From: Oxalobacteraceae sp. CFBP 8761
GTDB lineage: Bacteria; Pseudomonadota; Gammaproteobacteria; Burkholderiales; Burkholderiaceae_D
Direction: 5' to 3'
DNA length: 64,000 nucleotides
Assembly (NCBI GenBank): GCA_014841595.1
Contig: JACYUE010000001.1
Span: 661,654-725,653, forward strand
Shown here: positions 40,950 to 54,199 of the stretch, in pieces
Layout of the letters: every line of letters begins with the position of its first letter
How positions within the stretch are numbered: position 1 is the first letter of the stretch
The notes under the pieces: model-generated
What the model was told of the DNA's origin: nothing
What the model saw: only the letters and a program-made list of their open reading frames with translations
The model's database searches: none
Made by a program: the position numbers and the translations under genes

Positions 40950-43862
40950 ATGAACGCCACCGCTACCCGGGCCACCCAGGCCCGTCGCCGTACTGCAGCC
41001 ACTTTTGCATTCCCGTTGAACCCGTTCGCCGCCGGTTGCGCCGTGCTGCTGTCGGTCCTGGCAGGTAACGCGTATGCGCAAGCCTCGGGCAGCGAAGAAG
41101 CCACCCCCGTCGCACCGAACACGCCCGTGGCCGCCGCCACGGTGCAGACGCCGGCTGAAGCACCGGCCGCTGCACCCACCGCGTTCCCGAACGGCGCCGT
41201 CTCGAAAGTGACCGTGACCGGCATCCGTACCGGCATCGAAGCGGCCATCTCGATCAAGCGCAATTCGAATTCGATCGTTGAAGCGATCTCGGCCGAAGAC
41301 ATCGGTAAATTGCCGGACACGTCGGTTGCCGAATCGATCGCGCGCCTGCCTGGCGTGACCGCCCAGCGTAGCCGCGGTTCGGGACGTGCATCGGAGATCT
41401 CGGTGCGCGGCCTGTCGCCAAGCTTCAATGGCACGCTGCTCAACGGCCGCGAAATGGCCTCGACCGGCAATGCCCGCAATCCTGAATTCGACCTGTTCCC
41501 ATCGGAGCTGATGGGCGGCGTCGTGATCTACAAGACGCCGGACGCAAGCGTCATCGGCCAGGGCCTGGCCGCGACGATCGACCTGAAAACCGTGCAGCCG
41601 CTGGACTTCGGCAAGCGCGTCATTGCTGCCAACTACAAGCGCAGCCGCCTGGGCGTGCGCACCGCCGAAGAAGGCAGCGGCGACCGCGTCTCGTTCTCGT
41701 ACATCGACCAGTTCGCCGACCGCAAGTTCGGCATCGCGCTGGGCATCACGTCGTACGACGAAACCGGCGGCGAGCAGCGCAAGTTCGACGCCTGGGGCGG
41801 CAACACGGCAGCCCTGCCATTCAACGGTCAGAACGTGCTGGTGCCGCTGGGCTTTACCGCCGACACCGAATCGACGTCGCACAAGCGTGACGGCGCCTTC
41901 ATGTCGCTGCAGTTCCGTCCGAACCGCGATTTCCGCTCGACCCTCGACCTGTTCTATTCGGCCGGCGAGACGGGCCTGAAGCGCAGCGGTTTCGAAGGCG
42001 CGGTCGGCTCGAACACGTCGGGCCTGTATGACCCGGCCGGCGTGCTGCAGAACGTCGTCGTGCAAAACGGTGTCGCCACCAGCGGCACGCTGACCAACTA
42101 CAAGGGCGTGGTGCGTAACCACGTCGAGACGTCGGAAGACGACCTGAAGACAGTCGGCTGGAAGAACGAACTGAAGCTTGGCGACTGGAGCACCAGTGCC
42201 GACATCACCTGGTCGAAAGCGACCAAGCTGAGCGCGCGTTACGAAACCACCGCCGGCCTGCCGGGCAATGCGAATCCGCTGGACACGATCTCGTGGACGG
42301 GCTTTAACGGCGGCAATTTCACCGACGTCGCTTGGCGCACGGGCCTGAACTATTCGGACCGCGCAGTTGCGCAACTGACCGACGTGAACGGCTGGTCGGG
42401 CACCGCCACCAACATCCTGCCGCAGGCCGGTTACCTGGCCCAGCCGTACGTGGAAGACACGCTCAAGGCAATCCGCCTGAACGCCAAGCGTCCGGTGGAG
42501 TGGGGCCCGATGTCGGCCGTGCAGTTTGGCTACAACTTCACCGACCGCGAAAAAGCGCGCAGCGGCGAAGAAGGCCGTCTCGAGATCCTGGGCGGCGCCC
42601 AGTTCGCCGCGCAGACGATGCCGGGCACGGGGACCGGCGTGGCCGGCACCACCGGCCTTCCGATCGCCACGTGGAATCCGTCCGGCTCGCTCGGCACCGT
42701 GTACCAGCTGGCCACGAAGGTCAATGCCGACATCCTGACCAAGTTCTGGGATGTCAAGGAAACGGTCCAGACCGCTTACCTGATGGGCGACCTGAACGGC
42801 GAGCTGTTCGGCTTCGAATACCGCGGTAACGTCGGCTCGCAATTCGTGCACACGAAGCAGACGGGCGGCGGCTACAACAGCGGCAACTGCACCGGCGAAA
42901 CGGCCGATGCGTGCCCGGCCGTGCGCGTCGTCGACAGCGTCAGCTACTGGGACGTGCTGCCAAGCCTGAACCTGTCGTTCGACCTGAAGAACGACCAGGT
43001 GCTGCGCATGGGTCTGGCGCAAGTGCTGTCGCGTCCGAACCTGGACGACCTGCGCGGCGGCATCGGCTTTGGCGTGAACACCGGCGTGACCAACCCGTTC
43101 ATCAGCGGTGGTGGCGGTAACCCGGGCCTCAAGCCGTTCAAGGCCAAGGCGTTCGACCTGTCGTACGAAAAGTACTTCGCGAAGAAGGGCTATGTCAGCG
43201 CAGCCGTGTTCTACAAGAAGCTCGACACGTTCATCCTGCGCACGCCGTCGGAATACGACTTCGCGCCATGGGCGACCTCGACCACGCCGCTGCCGACCAC
43301 CGGCGACTTCGCCGGCTCGACCGTTGGCGTGCTGAACCGTCCTGAAAACGGCGAAGGCGGCAACATCAAGGGTTACGAGCTGGCGGTGAACATTCCGCTG
43401 AACATGGTCAGCGACTGGCTGGACGGCTTCGGCATCATGGCCAACCATTCGTTCACCAGCTCGGCGATCGACATTCCGGCCCTGGGCTTCGGCAACGTGC
43501 AGACCTCGGCGCAATCGATCCCGCTGCCGGGCCTGTCGCGCAAGGTCAGCAACCTGCGCGTGTACTACGAAAAGTACGGCTTCCAGATCGCCGCCGCAGC
43601 GCGCAAGCGTTCGGACTTCCTGGGCCAGTCGCCGGACTTCTCGGACACGCTGCAGTACACGTTCGTGAAGGGCGAGACGATCGTCGACTTCCAGCTGTCG
43701 TATGAAATCCAGTCGGGCTTCGCCAAAGGTTTGTCGGTGTTTGCACAGGCCAACAACTGGAACAACGCGCCGTACCAGGAGTACACGAACAGCAGTGATT
43801 CGATCACCCGTCGCGTCGACTACGGCCGCACCTACCAGTTCGGCGCCAACTACAAGTTCTGA
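40950..43862 (+). CDS. TonB-dependent receptor 1, carbohydrate type
   Basis: This 970-residue outer-membrane receptor has a long signal region (up to AGNAYAQA), an Ala/Pro-rich spacer, a TonB-box-like VSKVTVTG, a plug domain (AEDIGKLPDTSVAESIARLPG) and a large barrel ending in QFGANYKF. The plug and length match the proteobacterial sugar-type receptors (TIGR01782 group) used for maltodextrin import in Caulobacter and Xanthomonas. The gene is flanked by amylase genes and ends in a strong terminator, so it is monocistronic. The ATG at 40950 follows GAGGAGA. The likely ligand is a maltodextrin or a branched starch fragment; inferred from neighbours. Confidence 0.9.
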   Translation: MNATATRATQARRRTAATFAFPLNPFAAGCAVLLSVLAGNAYAQASGSEEATPVAPNTPVAAATVQTPAEAPAAAPTAFPNGAVSKVTVTGIRTGIEAAISIKRNSNSIVEAISAEDIGKLPDTSVAESIARLPGVTAQRSRGSGRASEISVRGLSPSFNGTLLNGREMASTGNARNPEFDLFPSELMGGVVIYKTPDASVIGQGLAATIDLKTVQPLDFGKRVIAANYKRSRLGVRTAEEGSGDRVSFSYIDQFADRKFGIALGITSYDETGGEQRKFDAWGGNTAALPFNGQNVLVPLGFTADTESTSHKRDGAFMSLQFRPNRDFRSTLDLFYSAGETGLKRSGFEGAVGSNTSGLYDPAGVLQNVVVQNGVATSGTLTNYKGVVRNHVETSEDDLKTVGWKNELKLGDWSTSADITWSKATKLSARYETTAGLPGNANPLDTISWTGFNGGNFTDVAWRTGLNYSDRAVAQLTDVNGWSGTATNILPQAGYLAQPYVEDTLKAIRLNAKRPVEWGPMSAVQFGYNFTDREKARSGEEGRLEILGGAQFAAQTMPGTGTGVAGTTGLPIATWNPSGSLGTVYQLATKVNADILTKFWDVKETVQTAYLMGDLNGELFGFEYRGNVGSQFVHTKQTGGGYNSGNCTGETADACPAVRVVDSVSYWDVLPSLNLSFDLKNDQVLRMGLAQVLSRPNLDDLRGGIGFGVNTGVTNPFISGGGGNPGLKPFKAKAFDLSYEKYFAKKGYVSAAVFYKKLDTFILRTPSEYDFAPWATSTTPLPTTGDFAGSTVGVLNRPENGEGGNIKGYELAVNIPLNMVSDWLDGFGIMANHSFTSSAIDIPALGFGNVQTSAQSIPLPGLSRKVSNLRVYYEKYGFQIAAAARKRSDFLGQSPDFSDTLQYTFVKGETIVDFQLSYEIQSGFAKGLSVFAQANNWNNAPYQEYTNSSDSITRRVDYGRTYQFGANYKF

Positions 43863-43907
43863 TGACCGGCAAGGCTGCCTAGCAGCCTCTGATTCGCGCC
43901 GAGACAT

Positions 43908-43942
43908 CCCCGACAGCCTCCAGGCTGTCGGGGATTTTTTTT
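43908..43942 (+). terminator. Intrinsic terminator of TonB receptor 1
   Basis: A 12-bp perfect stem (43908-43919 with 43922-43933, loop CC) is followed after one A by eight T residues. It is very strong and separates the two receptor transcripts. Confidence 0.92.
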
Positions 43943-43967
43943 GTCTGTTGTAAAAATACAAAATTCA

Positions 43968-43982
43968 TGTAGTGAAGTTACA
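43968..43982. promoter_or_regulatory. Predicted starch-regulon operator, copy 4
   Basis: TGTAGTGAAGTTACA, a diverged copy 330 bases upstream of receptor 2. It could also lie near the end of the receptor 1 transcript. Confidence 0.4.
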
Positions 43983-44069
43983 ACGTGGCGTTCAGGGCAT
44001 GAATGTTTTACTACATCCTGCGCACCGATTCGGTGCAATCAAGCATAAACCGTTGCTTTTTAGAGCGTT

Positions 44070-44084
44070 TGTAGCCCAACTACA
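44070..44084. promoter_or_regulatory. Predicted starch-regulon operator, copy 5
   Basis: TGTAGCCCAACTACA has perfect 5-base arms and is the best copy of the motif. It ends 228 bases before the receptor 2 start. Confidence 0.65.
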
Positions 44085-44198
44085 CGCGTTAAAAACCACA
44101 GGTGAGCTGCTCATCAGTTAATAAGTCATTGTTTTTATTGGATATCGTGTCAATGGATGACCCGAGTTCGTTTGAAACCAACTCCCGTTGACAGTGCA

Positions 44199-44213
44199 TC
44201 TAGTTTTAATACA
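44199..44213. promoter_or_regulatory. Predicted starch-regulon operator, copy 6
   Basis: TCTAGTTTTAATACA with the flank GAATC closely matches copy 3 before receptor 1 (14 of 15 in the core). It ends 99 bases before the receptor 2 start. Confidence 0.5.
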
Positions 44214-44311
44214 GAATCCCGCCGAGCGTTGATGTTGAGGCGTGTCATAACAAAGTCCCGAACATGCGGTCGAAAGCTGCTCTAGGGAAATTACGTCGTT
44301 CTGAGGAGATC

Positions 44312-46975
44312 ATGAAAACTTTCGCCAACAAGCGTTCCGCGTTCCAGCTGAGCCCAGTGGCCGCCGGGTGCGCCATCTTTGTCACCATCATGGCCGGCAG
44401 CGCGCAGGCGCAAACCGCCACGACGACTGACACCGCCATCAGCGATGCGCCGGTCACCACCGTGACTGTCACCGGTATCCGCCGCGCCATCGAAGACGCG
44501 ATTGCCGTCAAGCGCGAATCGACCGGTATCGTCGAAGCCATTTCGTCGGAAGACATCGGCAAGCTGCCGGACGTGTCGATCGCCGAATCGCTGGCCCGTC
44601 TGCCGGGCCTGTCGGCGCAGCGCGTCAACGGCCAGGCCCAGTCGATCAGCATCCGCGGCACCTCGGGCGACCTGTCGACCGCGCTGCTCAACGGCCGCGA
44701 ACAAGTCACCACCAGCTCGGACCGTACCGTCGAATACGACCAGTACCCATCCGAACTGATCAGCGCCGTCACCGTGTACAAAACCGGCGACGCCGCCGTG
44801 ATCGGCCAGGGCCTGTCGGGCACGGTCGACCTGCAAACCATCAAGCCGCTGTCGCTGCGCGAACGCGTCGTCACCGTCAATGTGCGCGGTGAAAAGAACT
44901 CGAAAGGCGAAATCAGCGCCGGCTCGCCGGACACCGGCAGCCGCGTCAGCGCGTCGTACATCGACCAGTTCGCCAATCGCACGCTTGGTGTGGCCATCGG
45001 CTACGCACGCCAGGACAAGCCGAACGTCGGCGAACAGTTCGAAACGTGGGACTGGGTGGACGACACCAATGTCGTGCCAGGCTCGACCGTCAAAGTGCCA
45101 AAGGGCATGAAGTCGATCGCCACCACCGGCAACCAGGTGCGCGATGGCCTGATGGGTGTGCTCGAATGGCGTCCTAACCGCAACTTCAGCTCGACCTTCG
45201 ACGTCTACCACTCGCGTTTCGACCAGGAAGAAATCCGCCGCGGCATCGAAATGCCACTCAAGGACGACGGCGAAGTGCGTTTCTCGAACCCGACCGTCGT
45301 GAATGGCACGATGATCAGCGGCACCGCCAACAACGTCAATCCGGTCGTGCGTAACAACCGCCTGACGCGCGACGACAAGCTGACCGCCTTCGGCTGGAAC
45401 AACCGCTACACGACGGGCGACTGGGTCGGCATCGTCGACATCAGCCGCTCGAAGGCTGATCACAAGGAACAGCTGATCGAGATCAACGCCGGCCGCGCTG
45501 CGCGCCAGACGCTGAACTACAGCTACAACGGCGGCACGATTCCAGTGCTGGGCCTGTCGGGCACCTACGACGATCCGTCGCAGATCGCCATCGGCGGCCA
45601 GTTCGGCGAAGGCTATGTCAACGCCCCGAACATGACCGACAAGATGACCTCGTTCCGCACGAGCATCGAGCGCAAGTTCGACAACGCGCACTTCAGCAGC
45701 ATGGAAGTCGGCTTCAACTACTCGAAGCGCGAAAAGGAAAAAGCGCACCTGGAAACGGGCTTCTCGAAGATCGGCAACGGCACCTTCGGCGCCAATGTGC
45801 TGAACGATTCGCAAGCGCTGTACGGCCTGCAGAACAGCCTGAGCTGGGACATCGACGGCGTGCTCGCCAACAACTTCGGCCCATTCACGCCAGCCGTGCT
45901 GGTGCCATGGGGCGCGACCAAAAACTGGACCATCGAAGAGAAGGTCAAGACCGGCTACGCCAAGCTGAACATCGACACCGAACTGATGTCGATGCCACTG
46001 CGCGGCAATATCGGCATGCAAGTCATCGAAACCGACCAGAGCTCGACCGCGAACACGCTGCGCGCCTGGCCATTCGCCGACCTGGTGCCACTGACCGACG
46101 GCAAGAAGTACACCGACTATCTGCCAAGCATCAACCTGGCATGGAGCCTGCCTGACCAGCAATTCCTGCGCTTCGGCGCCGGCAAGACGCTGGCCCGCGC
46201 CAAGCTGAACCAGCTGAACGCGGCGCTGGAAGTGGGCCTGACCGCCCAGACCACCGGCACCCCATACGGTAACGGCGGCAACGCGCAGCTCGATCCATGG
46301 CGCGCCAAGCAGGTCGACTTGTCGTACGAAAAGTACTTCGGCAACAAGGGCTATATCTCGGCCGCTGGTTTCTACAAGGACCTGTCCTCGTACATCTACA
46401 GCGTGACCGTGCCGCGTGACTTCTCGGAGTTCAACCTGCAGGGCGCCCTGACCAACATCGGCACCATCACCCAGCCGCGCAACGGCGAGGGCGGTAGCCT
46501 GCGCGGTCTGGAGTTTGCGGCATCGACCCCGCTGGACATGATCCACCCGATGCTCGACGGTTTCGGCATCACCGCCAACGCGTCGTTCACCAACAGCGAA
46601 ATCTCGATTCTCGACCAGCGCTTCGGCAATGTCGCGATTCCGCTGCCAGGCCTGTCCAAGCGCGTGTTCAACTTCACGGCGTATTACGAGAAAGATGGCT
46701 TCTCGGCACGTATCAGCCAGCGTTATCGCAGCGATTTTGTGGGTGAAATCGGCGGAATTGGTGGTGCAACCGAGCTGACTTACGTAAAAGCTGATAAAGT
46801 AGTCGACCTGCAATTGGGTTATGACTTCAAGCAAGTCGAAGGTCTGTCCGTGCTGTTCCAGGTCAACAACCTGACCGACACCGCCTTCCGCAGCTACGCT
46901 GGTACCGAAGACCGTCCGCGCGGCTATGCCAAGTATGGCCGCCAGATGCTGTTCGGCCTGAACTACAAGCTGTAA
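44312..46975 (+). CDS. TonB-dependent receptor 2, carbohydrate type
   Basis: This 887-residue receptor is related to receptor 1. It has a signal up to SAQAQT, a TonB-box-like VTTVTVTG, a plug with SEDIGKLPDVSIAESLARLPG and VRGTSGDL-like loops, and a barrel ending LFGLNYKL. It lacks the long Ala/Pro spacer of receptor 1. GAGGAG precedes ATG 44312, so the in-frame start at 44264 is not used. It ends in a strong terminator. Two receptors of one type in tandem suggest separate handling of long or branched and short oligosaccharides, which is inference. Confidence 0.9.
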   Translation: MKTFANKRSAFQLSPVAAGCAIFVTIMAGSAQAQTATTTDTAISDAPVTTVTVTGIRRAIEDAIAVKRESTGIVEAISSEDIGKLPDVSIAESLARLPGLSAQRVNGQAQSISIRGTSGDLSTALLNGREQVTTSSDRTVEYDQYPSELISAVTVYKTGDAAVIGQGLSGTVDLQTIKPLSLRERVVTVNVRGEKNSKGEISAGSPDTGSRVSASYIDQFANRTLGVAIGYARQDKPNVGEQFETWDWVDDTNVVPGSTVKVPKGMKSIATTGNQVRDGLMGVLEWRPNRNFSSTFDVYHSRFDQEEIRRGIEMPLKDDGEVRFSNPTVVNGTMISGTANNVNPVVRNNRLTRDDKLTAFGWNNRYTTGDWVGIVDISRSKADHKEQLIEINAGRAARQTLNYSYNGGTIPVLGLSGTYDDPSQIAIGGQFGEGYVNAPNMTDKMTSFRTSIERKFDNAHFSSMEVGFNYSKREKEKAHLETGFSKIGNGTFGANVLNDSQALYGLQNSLSWDIDGVLANNFGPFTPAVLVPWGATKNWTIEEKVKTGYAKLNIDTELMSMPLRGNIGMQVIETDQSSTANTLRAWPFADLVPLTDGKKYTDYLPSINLAWSLPDQQFLRFGAGKTLARAKLNQLNAALEVGLTAQTTGTPYGNGGNAQLDPWRAKQVDLSYEKYFGNKGYISAAGFYKDLSSYIYSVTVPRDFSEFNLQGALTNIGTITQPRNGEGGSLRGLEFAASTPLDMIHPMLDGFGITANASFTNSEISILDQRFGNVAIPLPGLSKRVFNFTAYYEKDGFSARISQRYRSDFVGEIGGIGGATELTYVKADKVVDLQLGYDFKQVEGLSVLFQVNNLTDTAFRSYAGTEDRPRGYAKYGRQMLFGLNYKL

Positions 46976-47028
46976 TCCGGTATCAAGCGAAGGTAGCGCC
47001 ACCCAACGGGGCGCTGTCGCGATCGCCA

Positions 47029-47062
47029 ATGCCCTTGCAGGTGTGCCTGCAAGGGCATTTTT
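47029..47062 (+). terminator. Intrinsic terminator of TonB receptor 2
   Basis: A 13-bp perfect stem (47029-47041 with 47046-47058, loop TGTG) runs into five T residues. It cleanly separates the receptor from the helicase gene. Confidence 0.9.
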
Positions 47063-47175
47063 CATTGTTCGGATTCTGTGGTTTCGGCCGCCCGGTCCAT
47101 TGTATTTAGCGCCCCCAACGAAGCAACGGTGTAAACTGTCGCATTCGTACTTACTTAATAAGAGCAACTTCCTCT

Positions 47176-49020
<1,845 letters not shown>

Positions 49021-49038
49021 TCCTTTCACCGTAAGCTG

Positions 49039-49076
49039 AAAAACGTCGCTCCCGCGCAAGCAGGAGCGACGTTTTT
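49039..49076 (+). terminator. Intrinsic terminator of deaD
   Basis: Arms 49039-49052 and 49063-49076 pair through AAAAACGTCGCTCC and its complement, ending in five T residues. The A-run on the left also makes it usable in reverse. Confidence 0.88.
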
Positions 49077-49111
49077 GCATCTGCACGTCGAATGACAGGC
49101 GTTACTGCCCA

Positions 49112-49126
49112 TGTTGTTTGACTACA
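49112..49126. promoter_or_regulatory. Predicted starch-regulon operator, copy 7
   Basis: Read in reverse the site is TGTAGTCAAACAACA, matching the shared consensus with one weak arm. Confidence 0.5.
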
Positions 49127-49200
49127 AAACCCGACATGTTCCGCAGGTGTCTCACCCATCTCACTATGAGATCTCCACGATTGACACCCCGATACCCCCA

Positions 49201-49215
49201 TGTTATTTTGCTACA
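49201..49215. promoter_or_regulatory. Predicted starch-regulon operator, copy 8
   Basis: Read in reverse the site is TGTAGCAAAATAACA. It is followed by GATAC, similar to the flank of copies 3 and 6. Confidence 0.5.
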
Positions 49216-49337
49216 GATACGCTGGCAGGATTGTTGTCTGTTCCGGCACGCCTCTGCATCAACGGCGCGCACCACCAGTGCGCCGCGCATTCACATAACA
49301 GCGCCCGCTCCCGTGTCGGGCCAGATTGGGGACACAC

Positions 49338-50675
49338 ATGGATATGCAATCGACCGTGCTCAAACCACGCCTGTCGTTCTGGCAGCTGTGGAACATGAGC
49401 TTCGGTTTCTTCGGCATCCAGTTCGGCTTCGCACTGCAGAACGCGAATACCAGCCGCATCTTCGCCACGCTCGGCGCTGACCCCGAAAACTTTTCCCTCT
49501 ACTGGCTCGCTGCGCCCGTTACCGGCTTGCTGATCCAGCCGATCGTCGGTTACCTGAGCGACAACACCTGGCACCCGAAGTGGGGCCGCCGCCGGCCGTT
49601 CTTCTTCATTGGCGCCGTTCTGGCCGCCATTGCGCTGTTCCTGATGCCCAATTCTACTGCGCTGTGGATGGCCGTGGCCGTGCTGTGGATGATGGACGCT
49701 GCGATCAACGTGTCGATGGAGCCGTTCCGTGCCTTTGTCGGCGACAAGCTCGATCCGTCGCAGCAAACCGCCGGCTACGCGATGCAGACCTTCTTCATCG
49801 GTTGCGGGGCGGTCATCGCGTCGCTCTTGCCGACCTTCTTTGAAAGCATGGGCGTGTCGAATGCCGTCATCGGCGGCGTGATCCCCGACACCGTGCGCTA
49901 CTCGTTCTACGCCGGTGGCCTCGTGTTCTTCCTGGCCGTGACCTGGACCGTGGTGTCCGCCGACGAGCTGCCGCCGCCCGACATGGAAGCGTTCAACAAG
50001 GAGCGCGCCGCCTCGCGCAGCGTGGGCGTGGCCATCGCCGAGATCTTCGGCGGCTTTGGCAAGATGCCGCGCACGATGGTGCAACTGGCGTTCGTGCAGT
50101 TCTTCACCTGGATCGCGCTGTTCGCGATGTGGATCTATACCGGCACTGCCATTGCCGACAGCGTCTACGGCACCACCGACGCGCAGTCAACTGCGTACCA
50201 GGACGCCGGCAGCTGGGTCGGCATCATGTTCGCCGTCTACAGCGGCGTGTCGGCACTGGCCGCGTTCATCCTGCCCGTGTTTGCCCGCATGACCAGCCGC
50301 AAGATCGTCCATGCGACATGCCTGACCATCGGCGGCCTGAGCCTGGCCAGCGTATTCCTCATCACCGACAAGAACATGCTGGTCGTGCCGATGATCGGCA
50401 TCGGCATCGCCTGGGCCTCGATCCTGACGATGCCGTACGCGATCCTGGCCGGCTCGCTGCCCGCCAAGCGCATGGGCTACTTCATGGGCCTGTTCAACTT
50501 CTTCGTCGTGATTCCACAGATCGTCAGCGGCCTGCTGCTGGGTTTCGTGACCAAGCACCTGTTCGATGGCCACGCGGTGCTCACGCTCGTGCTGGGCGGC
50601 GTCTGCATGCTCATCGCCGCGCTGCTGACCCTGCTGGTGACGGACAAGGCGGCGCCGGTACGCGCTGCCGTGTGA
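49338..50675 (+). CDS. MFS sugar transporter (SLC45/maltose type)
   Basis: This 445-residue inner-membrane transporter has twelve predicted helices. The opening LSFWQLWNMSFGFFGIQFGFALQNANTSRIF and the motif GYLSDNTWHPKWGRRRPFFFIG identify the SLC45-like sugar:proton symporters found with TonB-linked maltose loci in Proteobacteria. It would bring maltose or glucose from periplasm to cytoplasm. ATG 49338 has GGGG six bases upstream; the TTG at 49326 and ATG 49344 are alternatives. It begins a run of same-strand genes: pgm, amylase, hydrolase and glucokinase. Confidence 0.88.
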   Translation: MDMQSTVLKPRLSFWQLWNMSFGFFGIQFGFALQNANTSRIFATLGADPENFSLYWLAAPVTGLLIQPIVGYLSDNTWHPKWGRRRPFFFIGAVLAAIALFLMPNSTALWMAVAVLWMMDAAINVSMEPFRAFVGDKLDPSQQTAGYAMQTFFIGCGAVIASLLPTFFESMGVSNAVIGGVIPDTVRYSFYAGGLVFFLAVTWTVVSADELPPPDMEAFNKERAASRSVGVAIAEIFGGFGKMPRTMVQLAFVQFFTWIALFAMWIYTGTAIADSVYGTTDAQSTAYQDAGSWVGIMFAVYSGVSALAAFILPVFARMTSRKIVHATCLTIGGLSLASVFLITDKNMLVVPMIGIGIAWASILTMPYAILAGSLPAKRMGYFMGLFNFFVVIPQIVSGLLLGFVTKHLFDGHAVLTLVLGGVCMLIAALLTLLVTDKAAPVRAAV

Positions 50676-50798
50676 CGTCAGGCGTACATGGTGCGCGTGT
50701 GCGCGCCTTGAATCCGGCGTCTGTCGTATCGTAACGTTTTATCAACATTGTCCGGCTCTGTCCGGCGATGTTGTGAACGCTTACATTGACAGGAGTAG

Positions 50799-52433
<1,635 letters not shown>

Positions 52434-52458
52434 CCTCTTCACCACACAGGAACCCCGC

Positions 52459-54138
52459 ATGAAACTACCCGTCCTTGCTTCCGCCATGCTGCTCGCCTTC
52501 GGTGCGATGGCCTCTGCCAGCGCCCAGTTACCCGGCCCGGCGCCCGCCGCCAAGCCGTTCGTCTGGGAGAACGCAACCGTCTACTTCCTGCTGACGGACC
52601 GCTTCAACAACGGCAACCCGGCCAACGACAAGGCCTATGGCCGCAAGGACGATGCAGCGCCGCTGCGCGGTTTCATGGGCGGTGACATCGCCGGCATCAC
52701 GGCCAAGATCAAGGAAGGGTATTTCACCGACCTGGGCGTGAACGCGATCTGGCTGACGCCCGTGATCGAACAGATCCACGGCGCGACCGATGAAGGCACC
52801 GGCAAGAGCTACGCCTTCCACGGCTATTGGGCCAAGGACTTCACGGCGCTCGACGCTGCGTTTGGCACCGAGGACGAGCTGCGCACGCTGGTGGACACGG
52901 CGCACGCGAATGGCATCCGCATCGTGTTCGACGTGGTGATGAACCACACCGGCCCCGTCACGCCGCAGGATAAAGTCTGGCCGGCGTCGTGGGTGCGCAC
53001 CGGCCCGACCTGCACCTACAAGGATGCGCGCACGACGGTCGATTGCACGCTGGTGGCGAACCTGCCGGACTTCTTGACCGGCAGCGACAAGCCGGTCGAC
53101 CTGCCGCCGCATCTGGTGGCCAAGTGGAAGAAGGAAGGGCGCTACGAGCGTGAGGTGAAGGAGCTCGACGCCTTCTTCAAGCGCACCGGCTACCCGCGCG
53201 CACCGCGTTACTACCTGATGAAATGGCATGCCGACTGGGTGCGCAAGTTCGGTATCGATGGCTTCCGCGCCGATACCGTCAAGCACACCGAGCCTGGCTT
53301 GTGGAAAGAACTTAAAAAAGAAGCGAGCCTGGCGCTGGCGGACTGGAAGCGCGCCAACCCGGCCAAGAGCATCGACCAGAAGCCGTTCTGGATGGTGTCC
53401 GAGGTCTACAACTACGAGATCAAGCACGCGCGCAAGTTCGATCTGGGCGGCGGCGAATTCGTCGACTACCTGGACCAGGGCTTCGACAGCATGATCAGCT
53501 TCAGTCTGCGCAGCGACGCCAAGCGCCCGTACGAACAGGTGTTCTCGGAATACTCGACTATCCTGCACGGCGAGATGAAGGGCTTCTCGGTGCTGAACTA
53601 CATCAGCTCGCACGACGACAGCAGCCCGTTCGATCCGCTGCGCCAGCAGCCGTTCGAGTCGGCCAACAAGCTGCTGCTGGCACCTGGCGCGGCGCAGATC
53701 TACTACGGCGACGAAACGGCGCGCATCCTGAAGTTCGATGGCGCCGAGGGCGACGCCAACCTGCGCACCTTCATGAACTGGGACGAGCTGGCGTCGAACG
53801 CCGAGCGTGGCCTGCACCGCGTGGCCGATATCCGCGCGCACTGGGCGCGTCTGGGGCGCTTCCGCGCCGCACATCCGGCCGTCGGCGCCGGCAAGCACCA
53901 GATGATCGGCTCGAGCCCGTACACGTTCAAGCGCACGTGGGAACAGAATGGCGTGAGCGACCGCGTGGTCGTCGCGCTGGGCCTGTCGACGCAGCAGCCG
54001 GTGGCCATTTCGGTGGGTGGCGTCTTCAACGACGGCGCCACGGTGCGCGACTGGTACACCGGCAACACCGCCGTGGTCAAGGACGGCAAGGTGCGGTTCG
54101 CGACGGCCGCACAGGTGGCGCTGATCGCGCAGGACTGA
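52459..54138 (+). CDS. Exported alpha-amylase (GH13)
   Basis: This 559-residue protein has a signal peptide (ASAMLLAFGAMASASA) and a GH13 catalytic barrel. The opening ATVYFLLTDRFNNGNPAND is typical of bacterial periplasmic amylases. Catalytic residues are the nucleophile in GFRADTVKH near 266, the acid in WMVSEVYN near 313, and HDD in ISSHDDSSP near 384. The short domain after the barrel lacks a starch-binding module. The gene is 25 bases downstream of pgm, so they are co-transcribed. It would shorten maltodextrins after import. It is clearly distinct from the amylase at 38709, which has the extra N-terminal domain. Confidence 0.9.
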   Translation: MKLPVLASAMLLAFGAMASASAQLPGPAPAAKPFVWENATVYFLLTDRFNNGNPANDKAYGRKDDAAPLRGFMGGDIAGITAKIKEGYFTDLGVNAIWLTPVIEQIHGATDEGTGKSYAFHGYWAKDFTALDAAFGTEDELRTLVDTAHANGIRIVFDVVMNHTGPVTPQDKVWPASWVRTGPTCTYKDARTTVDCTLVANLPDFLTGSDKPVDLPPHLVAKWKKEGRYEREVKELDAFFKRTGYPRAPRYYLMKWHADWVRKFGIDGFRADTVKHTEPGLWKELKKEASLALADWKRANPAKSIDQKPFWMVSEVYNYEIKHARKFDLGGGEFVDYLDQGFDSMISFSLRSDAKRPYEQVFSEYSTILHGEMKGFSVLNYISSHDDSSPFDPLRQQPFESANKLLLAPGAAQIYYGDETARILKFDGAEGDANLRTFMNWDELASNAERGLHRVADIRAHWARLGRFRAAHPAVGAGKHQMIGSSPYTFKRTWEQNGVSDRVVVALGLSTQQPVAISVGGVFNDGATVRDWYTGNTAVVKDGKVRFATAAQVALIAQD

Positions 54139-54199
54139 CCGGGTTCCGGGGTAGACTGGCCGTTCTGTTAACTCTCCGGCTGCCAGTCTGCCCACCTCC

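Larger units (their letters stand above)
43863..44311. promoter_or_regulatory. Intergenic region before TonB receptor 2
   Basis: This 449-base gap carries the terminator of receptor 1 and three motif copies: TGTAG-N5-TTACA at 43968-43982, TGTAG-N5-CTACA at 44070-44084, and TCTAG-N5-ATACA at 44199-44213. A TTGTA-N4-TACAA repeat lies just after the terminator. Beyond these no gene or RNA is evident. Confidence 0.6.
49077..49337 (+). promoter_or_regulatory. Regulatory region of the sugar transporter, two motif copies
   Basis: The gap between the deaD terminator and the MFS gene contains two motif sites. TGTTG-N5-CTACA is at 49112-49126, and TGTTA-N5-CTACA at 49201-49215 ends 123 bases before the ATG. 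Apart from these sites I see no gene. Confidence 0.6.

Noticed and set aside
40764..43961. A 1065-codon open frame on the minus strand opposite TonB receptor 1
   Set aside because: It mirrors a well-supported receptor gene, has low-complexity R/H/V/A/D composition and no domain; long antisense frames are expected at this GC content.
44291..47167. A 958-codon open frame opposite TonB receptor 2
   Set aside because: Same reason: shadow frame of a real gene with no recognisable domain, signal or ribosome binding site.
47063..47175. Cold-shock promoter of deaD
   Set aside because: A TAAACT box is present but no partner at acceptable spacing and no known cold-shock element could be identified.
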